This document shows positions 41,656 to 49,651 of a DNA stretch of 64,000 nucleotides, in pieces. Source of the stretch: Alphaproteobacteria bacterium (GTDB lineage Bacteria; Pseudomonadota; Alphaproteobacteria; Ferrovibrionales; Ferrovibrionaceae); the NCBI GenBank assembly GCA_017307375.1, contig JAFKFH010000005.1:434001-498000 (forward strand). The letters are read 5' to 3'. The notes below the pieces were generated by a model, which saw only the letters and a list, made by a program, of their open reading frames with translations, ran no database searches and had not been told where the DNA came from. The first letter of the stretch is position 1. Each line of letters starts with the position of its first letter. Position numbers and translations under genes: made by a program.

Positions 41656-43356
41656 TTGCGCCGCTTCTTGCTTGTCATCGCTGCAGTGATCGGCCTGGTT
41701 GCGGCGGGCGCCGGCATCGGCTGGACGATGCGTCACCCGCTTGCCCGATGGGCGACCCTGCGTCTGCTCGACGACCAGGGCCTTGGACCGGCGGCATTCA
41801 CCATCGACCGCATCGGCCTCGACGGGTTTGGCGCCCGCGATGTCTCGCTGCGCGGCGGTGCGCTGCGGCTCGACAGGCTCGATGTGACCGCCGATCCCCG
41901 CGCCCTCGCCCGCGGCCAGATCGGCACCGTCGTGCTCGATGGGCTCAACCTGACCATCGCGGCAAAGGATGGCGCCCTGACCCTGGGGGGACAAGGATTT
42001 GGTTCCTCAGGCGGCGGTGGTCCGAGTGGCAGTCTTGCGGTCGACCGGTTGCGACTGACCAACGCCACCGTCACGGTCAAGGGTTTCGGATCGCCTGACA
42101 CGCTGCACATCGCCACAGCCGATCTCGGCCTCAAACTGGCATCCGGCGGCGGCATCGATGCGTCGCTCGGCAACGCGGCCCTGTCGGCGCCTGGCCTGCC
42201 GTGGACCATCGCCGACGGGTCAGGCGCGCTCGTCTGGGCCGATGGCCAAGGCAGTTTCGAGCTCGATATCGGCAAGGCGTCGAGCACTGCGCGGCCAGCC
42301 GTCGTGCAGCCCGTGTCGATCAGGCTTGCCGGCAAACTCAGGCCCGGCCGAGTCGACTTCACGATGCAGGCGAAGATCGCGGCCAAGGCGCCACTTGCCG
42401 TCTCCGCCACCGGCCGCCACGATCTCGCCACCAATGCCGGCGAGGCTAGCCTCGTGATCGCACCCGTTACCTTCGAGCCGGACGGGCCGCAACCCGCCGA
42501 TTTGTTTCCCGTGCTGGGCGTGTTGCCGCTGCCGGCCGGCGGCACCGTGTCCGCCGACGGCAAGCTCGCCTGGCGGGGCGGCAGGGTTACGCCGGACATC
42601 ACGCTTCATCTGGCCGGGGGACAGGCCCGTCCGCCCGGGGCCGACATCGACGGGATCGCGACCGCGATACGCATCGTGTCGCTGTCGCCTCCGGCCACGG
42701 CGCCGGGTCAGGTTCTCGTCGCCACGGTCACCGGCGGCGGCTTGCCGCCGACCCCGATCACGCTCGGTTTTGCGTGGCGCGGCGACCGGCTCGATATCGA
42801 GCGGCTCGAAGCCGGCTTGGCCGGCGGTCGCCTGACGACCAGCCCGTTCGCCGTGTCCGCCGCCGGCCGGCTGTCGGTCGAAACCACGCTCGATCTTGCG
42901 GATGTCGACCTGGCCGAGGTGTTCAAGCTGATCGACGTCGAAGGCCTGGCCGGCACCGGCAAGCTCGGCGGTACGATCCCGCTGCGCTGGGCCGAAGGCC
43001 GGCTTGCCGTTGCCGGCGGGCAGTTGGCGACGGCGGGTCCCGGCCGTCTCAGCCTGGCGCGCGACCGGTTGCCCGCGGCATTGAACCAGGCGGGCGAGGA
43101 AGTGGCGCTGGCTTTGACGGCACTGGCCGACTTCCATTACGACTCGCTGTCGCTGACGCTCGACAAGAGCGCCGGCGGACAGGGCAGCATCCGCGTCACC
43201 ATCCGCGGCTCGAACCCGCAGGTGATGGACGGCCAACCCTTCGTCTTCAACATCAACGTGGAAAGCGATTTCGATCGCCTCACCGAACTGGCCCTGCACA
43301 GCATGACCGCGACCCAGGAACTGCTGCGCCGGGCCGAAAGGAGCCTCTCTCCATGA
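41656..43356 (+). CDS. ydbH: YdbH-family AsmA-like lipid-transport protein
   Basis: This 566-residue protein has an N-terminal membrane anchor (LLVIAAVIGLVAAGAGIGW) then a long beta-rich body, as in YdbH, a member of the bridge-like AsmA family that moves phospholipids to the outer membrane with TamB and YhdP. Assignment rests mainly on its partners: the YnbE- and YdbL-like genes follow with overlaps, as in enterobacteria. TTG is taken as start because GAAGGA precedes it; the next in-frame ATG would remove the anchor. It is shorter than E. coli YdbH (about 880). Confidence 0.8.
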   Translation: MRRFLLVIAAVIGLVAAGAGIGWTMRHPLARWATLRLLDDQGLGPAAFTIDRIGLDGFGARDVSLRGGALRLDRLDVTADPRALARGQIGTVVLDGLNLTIAAKDGALTLGGQGFGSSGGGGPSGSLAVDRLRLTNATVTVKGFGSPDTLHIATADLGLKLASGGGIDASLGNAALSAPGLPWTIADGSGALVWADGQGSFELDIGKASSTARPAVVQPVSIRLAGKLRPGRVDFTMQAKIAAKAPLAVSATGRHDLATNAGEASLVIAPVTFEPDGPQPADLFPVLGVLPLPAGGTVSADGKLAWRGGRVTPDITLHLAGGQARPPGADIDGIATAIRIVSLSPPATAPGQVLVATVTGGGLPPTPITLGFAWRGDRLDIERLEAGLAGGRLTTSPFAVSAAGRLSVETTLDLADVDLAEVFKLIDVEGLAGTGKLGGTIPLRWAEGRLAVAGGQLATAGPGRLSLARDRLPAALNQAGEEVALALTALADFHYDSLSLTLDKSAGGQGSIRVTIRGSNPQVMDGQPFVFNINVESDFDRLTELALHSMTATQELLRRAERSLSP

Positions 43357-43544
43357 GCGTCAGATCCGGGCCGTGGATCCTGGCCATGCTAGCCCTGGGC
43401 GTTGCCGGCTGCACGCCGACCGTGCAGGTGGCGGCCCCGAAGGAACCGATCACCATCAACCTGAACATCAAGCTCGACGCCGACGTGCGGCTGCGGATCG
43501 AAGAGAAGGCCAAGGAAGATGTCGAACAGAAGCCGATTTTTTAG
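43353..43544 (+). CDS. ynbE: YnbE-like outer-membrane lipoprotein
   Basis: A 63-residue lipoprotein with the lipobox ALGVAGC (Cys at about residue 20). The mature part has the YnbE pattern EPITINLNIKLDADVRLRI, a strand thought to stack on YdbH to complete the intermembrane bridge. It overlaps YdbH by 4 bases and YdbL by 26 bases. Confidence 0.9.
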   Translation: MSVRSGPWILAMLALGVAGCTPTVQVAAPKEPITINLNIKLDADVRLRIEEKAKEDVEQKPIF

Positions 43545-43875
43545 TCTCCTGACCGCGCTTTGCCTGGCCCTGGGCCTGCTGACGTCTGCCGGCATCGCCT
43601 CCGCGCAGTCGCGCCTGCTCGATGCGCCGCGCGCCGCCGGCATGGTCGGCGAGCGCGACGACGGCTTTGCCGTGGTCCGTGGCACCGTCCCGCCGGAGAT
43701 CACCGCCCTGGTCAATCAGGTCAATACCGAGCGCCGCGCGCTCTACGCCGAACGGGCCAAGAAGGACGGCGTGCCGGTCGAGGCGATCGGCAAGATCTAC
43801 GCCGCCGAGATCATGAAGGCGGCGCCAGCGGGGACCTGGTTCCTAGACTCGTCGGGCAAGTGGACGCAACGCTGA
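43519..43875 (+). CDS. ydbL: YdbL-family (DUF1318) periplasmic protein
   Basis: This 118-residue protein has a signal peptide (to about residue 29, ASA) and the DUF1318 core VRGTVPPEITALVNQVN, then AERAKKDGVPVEAIGKIYA and a C-terminal WFLDSSGKW. In enterobacteria YdbL is thought to assist proper YdbH-YnbE assembly. It ends the three-gene operon. Confidence 0.92.
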   Translation: MSNRSRFFSLLTALCLALGLLTSAGIASAQSRLLDAPRAAGMVGERDDGFAVVRGTVPPEITALVNQVNTERRALYAERAKKDGVPVEAIGKIYAAEIMKAAPAGTWFLDSSGKWTQR

Positions 43876-43999
43876 CGTCCGTCCAGCCATGGCTTCCTCC
43901 CCGTCGCCGGAGCCACCGTGGCGCCGGTCACAGACGAAGCGCACGAAATCGGCGATGACGATGTGGTAATCTCCGATTTCGCTTGCTTGGGGGAGTGCC

Positions 44000-45028
44000 A
44001 TGAACGTTTCTCTAGTCCGGAAACGCGATGTCGACGACGGGACGGGGCCACGAGACTCCGATGCACGGCTGGCGACACGGTCGGCGGGGGCCAGCCTCGC
44101 CGCCAAGCTGCGGCTGACCTCGCGGGCGCTGGGCTGCACCACGTCGAAAGAACTATGCGCACGCTTCGCCGCGGTTAACCCGGGTACCGCCTTCACCACG
44201 CAGAACGCCTACAAGTGGCTGGGCGGCAAGGCGATGCCGCGGATGTCGAGCGTCTACGACGACTGGGCCCGCGTCCTCGGCCCCGATGTCTCCGCCTCCT
44301 TCGTCGCCGCGGCCTCGTTCGACGAATTTGCGGCCACCCTCATCGCCCAGTTCGACCTGCCCGAAGCGACGGTCGCCGAGTTGCGGCCGGAGGCGCCGCC
44401 ATCGCCCGAACGCCGGGCCGCCCCGGCGGACGCCTGCTGGCAGGCCCGGCCCCTGTTCGTCGGCAGCTATCTCGCGGTGTCGCCGGCCTGGTCGCGGGCC
44501 GAGCGGGGCAAGCTGATCCTGGGTCATGCCGAAATCGCCGACGACGGCCAGGACGGCCTGGAATGCCGCTATAGCGAACGGCTGTTCGGCCGCGTCGTGA
44601 CGATGGCAGGCCGCATGGTATCGGACGGACGCACCGCCCAGGCATCGCTGGTCTGCAGCGCGACCCAACGGCTGATGTTCCTGGGCCTGCACGCCCCGGC
44701 CCCGCCGGCCAACGTGATCGGCGGGATGCTGGCCGGCGCGGTGCTGCACGATGTCGAGGCACGGACCACGGCATCACGCATCCTGCTGCTGCGCGACCAT
44801 TCCGCGACCCAGGATCCGCTGGCCCGAGGCCGCTACGCCGATGCCAGCGGCGAGATCATCGACCAGGAGATCGGCCTGCTCGGCTATCGCCCGGCCGGCG
44901 ACCGCCGGCCGGCGGCCGACCACATCGTCGCCTTCCTGATGGCGGCGACCGAGGGCGGCATCTTCGACATCCGTCCTGACGGCATCGCCGCGCTGGCCGG
45001 CGCACTCGACCGTCTCGCCCCCGATTGA
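44000..45028 (+). CDS. Protein of unknown function with helix-turn-helix-like N-terminus
   Basis: This 342-residue protein is not recognised. Residues 30-95 (LAAKLRLTSRALGCTTSKEL, then TTQNAYKWLGGKAMPR) look like a DNA-binding helix-turn-helix of the type found in transposon or phage-related regulators. The rest is mixed alpha/beta without known motif (LFVGSYLAVSPAWSRAERGK, RLMFLGLHAPAP). It begins 124 bases after ydbL with GGGGGAG ahead of ATG and ends at a hairpin terminator, so it is its own transcription unit. A regulator or sensor is possible. Confidence 0.7.
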   Translation: MNVSLVRKRDVDDGTGPRDSDARLATRSAGASLAAKLRLTSRALGCTTSKELCARFAAVNPGTAFTTQNAYKWLGGKAMPRMSSVYDDWARVLGPDVSASFVAAASFDEFAATLIAQFDLPEATVAELRPEAPPSPERRAAPADACWQARPLFVGSYLAVSPAWSRAERGKLILGHAEIADDGQDGLECRYSERLFGRVVTMAGRMVSDGRTAQASLVCSATQRLMFLGLHAPAPPANVIGGMLAGAVLHDVEARTTASRILLLRDHSATQDPLARGRYADASGEIIDQEIGLLGYRPAGDRRPAADHIVAFLMAATEGGIFDIRPDGIAALAGALDRLAPD

Positions 45029-45029
45029 G

Positions 45030-45065
45030 AGCCATGCTCATTTCGCATGGCTGGGTATTTATTTG
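45030..45065 (+). terminator. Intrinsic terminator after the unknown gene
   Basis: AGCCATGC and GCATGGCT form an 8-base stem with a 7-base loop directly after the stop codon, followed by a T-rich but interrupted stretch (TATTTATTTG). Confidence 0.65.
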
Positions 45066-45077
45066 TGACCTAGCTTA

Positions 45078-45096
45078 ATATAAGCATGCTTATAAT
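45078..45096 (+). promoter_or_regulatory. ATAAGCATGCTTAT palindrome overlapping a TATAAT -10 box
   Basis: The 14-base perfect palindrome (45080-45093) overlaps a consensus TATAAT (45091-45096) just before the MarR gene. MarR proteins bind such sites on their own promoters, so this is the likely operator for the whole efflux operon. Confidence 0.7.
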
Positions 45097-45104
45097 ATCC
45101 GGGC

Positions 45105-45548
45105 ATGTCTTCGTCGCCCGTCGACCCGTCGTTCGGCCTGCTGATCTATGAAATCTCGCACCAGATGCGGAAGCGTCTGGAACAGCGGGCGAAGGGCCTG
45201 GGCCTGACCCGCGCCCAATGGCAGGCGCTGGGCAAGCTGAAGCGCCACACCGAACTGAGCCAGGCGCAGTTGGCCGACATGCTCGACCTGGAGCCGATCA
45301 CGATCAGCCGGCTGCTCGACCGGATGGAGGAAGCCGGGCTGATCAGCCGCCGCCCTCACCCGACCGACCGCCGCATCCGGCTGGTGTCCGTGACCGAGAC
45401 CGCCAAGCCGATCCTGGATGAATTCCGCGTGCTGGTGGACGAGTTGCACGAAGAAGTCCTTGGCCACCTCAGCGCGGCCGAGCGTACCGAGCTGATCGAC
45501 CGCCTGACTGCCATCCGCGCCATCCTCGCCGAACCGACATCGAACTGA
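45105..45548 (+). CDS. MarR-family transcriptional regulator
   Basis: This 147-residue winged-helix protein has the MarR pattern LTRAQWQALGKLKRHTELSQ, recognition helix LEPITISRLLDRMEEAG, and wing RRPHPTDRRIRLVSVT. It probably represses the downstream HlyD-DHA2-TolC efflux genes until an aromatic or drug ligand binds. The gene lies 19 bases ahead of the HlyD gene, and a palindromic operator overlaps its promoter. Confidence 0.94.
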   Translation: MSSSPVDPSFGLLIYEISHQMRKRLEQRAKGLGLTRAQWQALGKLKRHTELSQAQLADMLDLEPITISRLLDRMEEAGLISRRPHPTDRRIRLVSVTETAKPILDEFRVLVDELHEEVLGHLSAAERTELIDRLTAIRAILAEPTSN

Positions 45549-45567
45549 TTTCCCCGGAGTTCGCGCC

Positions 45568-46653
45568 ATGACCTCGTCCCATCCCCGCTCGCCCGCCGGC
45601 CGCCGCCTGCGCCGGCTGTTCCTGCTGGTCGCCGTCCCCGCGGCTGCGCTTGCCGGTGGCGCCTATTTCTATCTGCATGGCGGTCGCGTGGTCGAAACCG
45701 ACAACGCCTACGTCCAGCAGACCAAGCTGATGATCTCGGCCGAAGTCTCGGGCCAGCTGGCCAGCATCGCGGTACGCGAGAACCAGACGGTCAAGCCCGG
45801 CGACCTGCTGTTCACGCTGGACGACCGCAGCTTTCGTGCCGCCGTCGATCGGGCCGAGGCCGACCTTGCCGCCGCGCGCCTGAACATACGCGCCTTGCAG
45901 GCGAGTGTCCGGGCCAAGCAGGCCGAGATTCGCACCGCTCAGGAGACGCTGGCCTACCAGTCGAAGGAAATGGGCCGCCAGCAACGGCTCGTCGCCGCCG
46001 ATGCCGGCGCGCAGACCGCGCTCGACGCCGCCCGGCACCAGCAGGATGTGGCCCGCGGCCAGGTCGCGGCTCTCGAACAGCAGTTGCAGAACCTGCTGGC
46101 CCAACTCGGCGGCCAGCCGGACGGCGACGTGGAACGTCATCCGCTGGTCGAGGAGGCGCGCGCAGCCCTTGCCCGCGCGCGCATCGATCTTGATCATACC
46201 GTGGTCCGCGCCCCGGCGCCGGGCATCCTGGCCAAGGTCGATCAGGTTTCCCCCGGCGCGCATGTTTCGGCCGGCGCGGCGATGTTCGCCCTGATCGCCG
46301 ACGATCGCACCTGGGTAGAAGCGAATTTCAAGGAAACCGACCTGACCTACATGCAGGTCGGCCAGGCGGCAACCGTCGTGGTCGATGCCTATCCCGACCT
46401 CACCTTCAAGGGGCATGTCGAATCGGTCAGCCCCGGCGCGGGGAATATCTTCAGCCTGCTGCCGGCCCAGAACGCGACGGGCAACTGGGTCAAGGTGGTC
46501 CAGCGCGTGCCGGTGCGCGTCGTGCTCGATTCCGTCGATGCCGCCCATCCGCTTCGCGCCGGCATGAGCGTGACGGCCGAGGTCGACACCGGGCACGAGC
46601 GCCAGCTGTTCGGCGGGATCCGCACCGCATTGGCGGCTACGGACAAGCGCTGA
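45568..46653 (+). CDS. HlyD/EmrA-family efflux periplasmic adaptor
   Basis: This 361-residue protein has an N-terminal membrane anchor (LFLLVAVPAAALAGGAYFYL), a biotinyl-lipoyl-like segment split around a long coiled coil (about residues 85-200), and a beta-barrel region (DRTWVEANFKETDLTYMQVG). It links the DHA2 pump to the outer-membrane channel. Its stop and the pump start overlap by one base. Confidence 0.93.
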   Translation: MTSSHPRSPAGRRLRRLFLLVAVPAAALAGGAYFYLHGGRVVETDNAYVQQTKLMISAEVSGQLASIAVRENQTVKPGDLLFTLDDRSFRAAVDRAEADLAAARLNIRALQASVRAKQAEIRTAQETLAYQSKEMGRQQRLVAADAGAQTALDAARHQQDVARGQVAALEQQLQNLLAQLGGQPDGDVERHPLVEEARAALARARIDLDHTVVRAPAPGILAKVDQVSPGAHVSAGAAMFALIADDRTWVEANFKETDLTYMQVGQAATVVVDAYPDLTFKGHVESVSPGAGNIFSLLPAQNATGNWVKVVQRVPVRVVLDSVDAAHPLRAGMSVTAEVDTGHERQLFGGIRTALAATDKR

Positions 46654-48194
46654 TGTCGGCCGTGGCCGCCACCGCCCCGGGCGGCGCCGAAGTCCGCCAC
46701 CGCGGTGCCATCACCGTCTCGATCATGCTGGCGACGATCATGCAGGCGCTGGACACCACCATCGCCAACGTCGCCCTGCCCCACATGCAGGGCAGCCTGG
46801 GCGCCGCCCAGGACCAGGTATCCTGGGTGCTGACCTCCTACATCGTCGCGGCCGCAATCGCCACGCCGCTTACCGGCTGGCTGACCGGCCGGCTCGGCCG
46901 CAAGCGGCTGTTCATGGTCTCGGTCACCGGTTTCACCATCGCCTCGATGCTGTGCGGCCTGGCGCAGAGCCTGGAGCAGATGGTGGTCTACCGACTTTTG
47001 CAGGGCCTGTTCGGCGCGGCGCTGGTTCCGCTGTCGCAGGCCGTGCTGCTCGACATCAATCCGCGCGAGAACCACGGCAAGGCGATGGCGATCTGGGGCG
47101 CCGGCATCATGGTCGGCCCGATCCTGGGGCCGTCGCTGGGCGGCTGGCTGACCGACAATTTCGACTGGCGCTGGGTGTTCTACATCAACCTGCCGGTCGG
47201 CATCCTGGCGCTGGGCGGGATCGCGGCCTTCGTCGCCGAGACGCCGCGCAGGCTCGACCAGTATTTCGACATACTGGGGTTCACGCTGCTGGCGGTGGCT
47301 ATCGGCGCGTTCCAGATGATGCTGGACCGCGGCCAGCACAAGGATTGGTTCGGCTCGCCCGAGATCGTCATCGAGGCGGCGCTGGCAGGCGGCGCCTTCT
47401 ATATGTTCCTGGCCCATTCGGTGACCACGGCGCGGCCGTTCTTCAGCCCCGGGCTGTTCAAGGACGCCAACCTGATGGCGGGCAACTGCTTCGTCTTCGT
47501 CATCGGCGTGATCCTATTCGCCACCATGGCGCTGTTGCCGCCGCTGATGCAGAGCCTGCTGGAATACCCCGTCGTCACCGCCGGGATGATGCTGGCGCCC
47601 CGCGGGGTCGGGACGATGGCGGCGATGATGATCGTCGGCCGGCTGGTGGGACGCTTCGACACCCGCATCCTGCTCGCCGCCGGCTTCCTGGCGATCGCCT
47701 TCTCGCTGTGGCAGATGACCCGGCTGCTGTCGTTGCAGATGGATTGGGGCCCGTTCATCTGGACCGGCATCATCCAGGGCGTCGGTATCGGCCTGGTCTA
47801 CGTGCCGCTCTCTGCCGCCACCTTCGCCACCCTGGCGCCGGAACTGCGCGGCGAAGGCACCGCGCTGTTCAGCCTGCTGCGCAACATCGGCTCGTCGGTC
47901 GGCATCTCGTTCGTCGAGACGATGCTGAGCCGCAACACCCAGACGATGCACGAGGATCTGGGCGGGCATATCACCGCGCTCAACCCGCTGACCGGCCTGC
48001 CGCCGGCCGGTGCCCAGGGATTGACCGGGGCGCTGGCCGCGATGAACGGCGAGATCACGCGGCAGGCCGCGATGGTCGCCTATGTCGACGATTTCAAGCT
48101 GATGATGCTGATGACGCTGGCCGTCGTGCCGCTGATCGTGCTGCTGCGGCCTAGCCGCAAGGCGCCTTCGGCCGAACATGCCGTCATGGAATGA
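46653..48194 (+). CDS. DHA2-family MFS multidrug efflux pump (EmrB-like)
   Basis: This 513-residue protein has the 14-segment DHA2 layout with motif IMQALDTTIANVALPHMQG in the first segment and LTGWLTGRLGRKRLF in the cytoplasmic loop. It exports hydrophobic toxic compounds using the proton gradient, as one part of a tripartite EmrAB-TolC-like complex with its neighbours. Confidence 0.94.
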   Translation: MSAVAATAPGGAEVRHRGAITVSIMLATIMQALDTTIANVALPHMQGSLGAAQDQVSWVLTSYIVAAAIATPLTGWLTGRLGRKRLFMVSVTGFTIASMLCGLAQSLEQMVVYRLLQGLFGAALVPLSQAVLLDINPRENHGKAMAIWGAGIMVGPILGPSLGGWLTDNFDWRWVFYINLPVGILALGGIAAFVAETPRRLDQYFDILGFTLLAVAIGAFQMMLDRGQHKDWFGSPEIVIEAALAGGAFYMFLAHSVTTARPFFSPGLFKDANLMAGNCFVFVIGVILFATMALLPPLMQSLLEYPVVTAGMMLAPRGVGTMAAMMIVGRLVGRFDTRILLAAGFLAIAFSLWQMTRLLSLQMDWGPFIWTGIIQGVGIGLVYVPLSAATFATLAPELRGEGTALFSLLRNIGSSVGISFVETMLSRNTQTMHEDLGGHITALNPLTGLPPAGAQGLTGALAAMNGEITRQAAMVAYVDDFKLMMLMTLAVVPLIVLLRPSRKAPSAEHAVME

Positions 48195-48210
48195 CGTTGG
48201 AGTAACCGAG

Positions 48211-49647
48211 ATGCTGCGTCCCCTTCTTGCGGCAACCGCGATGGTCGCCCTGTTGTCCGGCTGCGCCCTGGGCCCGGATTTCCTGCGCCCGGCCGATCCG
48301 CGGACCGCCGCCTACACGGCCGAGCCGCTGCCGCCCACCGTCGGCGAGGCCGACCGGACCCAGGCCCTGGCCATCGGTGCCGAGGTGACGGCGAGCTGGT
48401 GGTCGCTGTTCCAGTCCGAAGCCCTCGACCAGATCGTGCGCGACGCCATTGCCGGCAGCCCGACACTGGCGATGGCGCAGGCCAAGGTGACGGCGGCACG
48501 CGCCGCGGCCGACGTTGCCCGCGGCGGCACTGCACCGCAGGTCGAGGTGCTCGGCAATGCGAATCGGGCCAAGGCCAATCTGGAATCCTTCGGGCTGCCG
48601 GGCGATTCCAACCCGATCAACCTGTTCCTCGTCGGACCGCGCGTGTCCTACGACCTCGACGTCTTCGGCCGCACCCGCCGGCAGGTCGAACAGAAGACGG
48701 CCGAGGCCGACCGGGCCGAGCACCAGCTGGCCGCGGCCTATCTCAGCCTGACGGGCAATGCCGTCCGCCAGGCCATCGCGATCGCGGCCTACAACGACGA
48801 GATCAAGACGCTGCAGACCGTCATCGCCGACGACGAGCGCACGATCGCGCTGGTCCGCACGCGGCTCGACAACGGCGCGGCATCGCGGGCCGATCTGTTG
48901 CGGGCACAGAGCCAGCTCGATTCCGACCGCGCCCTGCTGCCACCGCTGAACCAGGGCCGGGCCGCCGCGCGCAACGCGCTGGCCGTCCTGACCGGCCGGG
49001 CGCCGGGCGACTGGCTGCCGCCGGATTTCAGCCTGGCGCAGTTCACCCTGCCGGCCGAACTGCCGGTCGCCCTGCCCTCGACCCTCGCGCGCCGGCGCCC
49101 CGACATCGCGGTGGCCGAGGCCGAATTGCATGCGGCCTCGGCCGCGATCGGCGTGGCCGAGGCCGCGCGCTACCCCGACATAACTTTGAGCGCCGCGATG
49201 CTGCCGCTGGCCGCCACCCCGGCCGGGCTGTTCGAAGCCTCGAACCTGTTGTGGACCTTCGGCGGCAGCCTCGCCGCCCCGGTCTACAAGGGTGGCGCAC
49301 TCGAGGCGCGCGAGCGCCAGGCCAAGGCCGAATACGATGCCGCGATGGCCAATTACCGCGACACGGTGGTCAAGGCCTTCGGTCAGGTCGCCGACGTGCT
49401 GAACGCCCTGCAGAACGACGCTGCCCTGACGGCGGCCCAGCGCCGGACCGTCGCCAGTGCCGGGGAGGCGACCGAGCTGGCCCGCATCCGCTATCGCGAC
49501 GGCGCCGCCAGCCTCAACGATGTGCTGGATGCCGAGCGGGTCTACCAGCAGGCCAAGCTGAGCCTGGTCGACGCCGAGGCGCGTCGCTATCGCGACAGCG
49601 CCGACCTGATGGCCGCTCTCGGCGGCGGTTGGAAGGCCCGCGGATAG
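48211..49647 (+). CDS. NodT-family outer-membrane efflux lipoprotein (TolC-like)
   Basis: This 478-residue lipoprotein (lipobox LLSGC, Cys at about residue 21) starts CALGPDFLRPADP, the classic NodT/OprM beginning. Two repeated coiled-coil halves follow, with SYDLDVFGRTRRQ and the later RRPDIAVAEAELHAASAAIG. It provides the exit channel for the HlyD-DHA2 pump. ATG has TTGGAG 9 bases ahead. Confidence 0.94.
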   Translation: MLRPLLAATAMVALLSGCALGPDFLRPADPRTAAYTAEPLPPTVGEADRTQALAIGAEVTASWWSLFQSEALDQIVRDAIAGSPTLAMAQAKVTAARAAADVARGGTAPQVEVLGNANRAKANLESFGLPGDSNPINLFLVGPRVSYDLDVFGRTRRQVEQKTAEADRAEHQLAAAYLSLTGNAVRQAIAIAAYNDEIKTLQTVIADDERTIALVRTRLDNGAASRADLLRAQSQLDSDRALLPPLNQGRAAARNALAVLTGRAPGDWLPPDFSLAQFTLPAELPVALPSTLARRRPDIAVAEAELHAASAAIGVAEAARYPDITLSAAMLPLAATPAGLFEASNLLWTFGGSLAAPVYKGGALEARERQAKAEYDAAMANYRDTVVKAFGQVADVLNALQNDAALTAAQRRTVASAGEATELARIRYRDGAASLNDVLDAERVYQQAKLSLVDAEARRYRDSADLMAALGGGWKARG

Positions 49648-49651
49648 GGGC

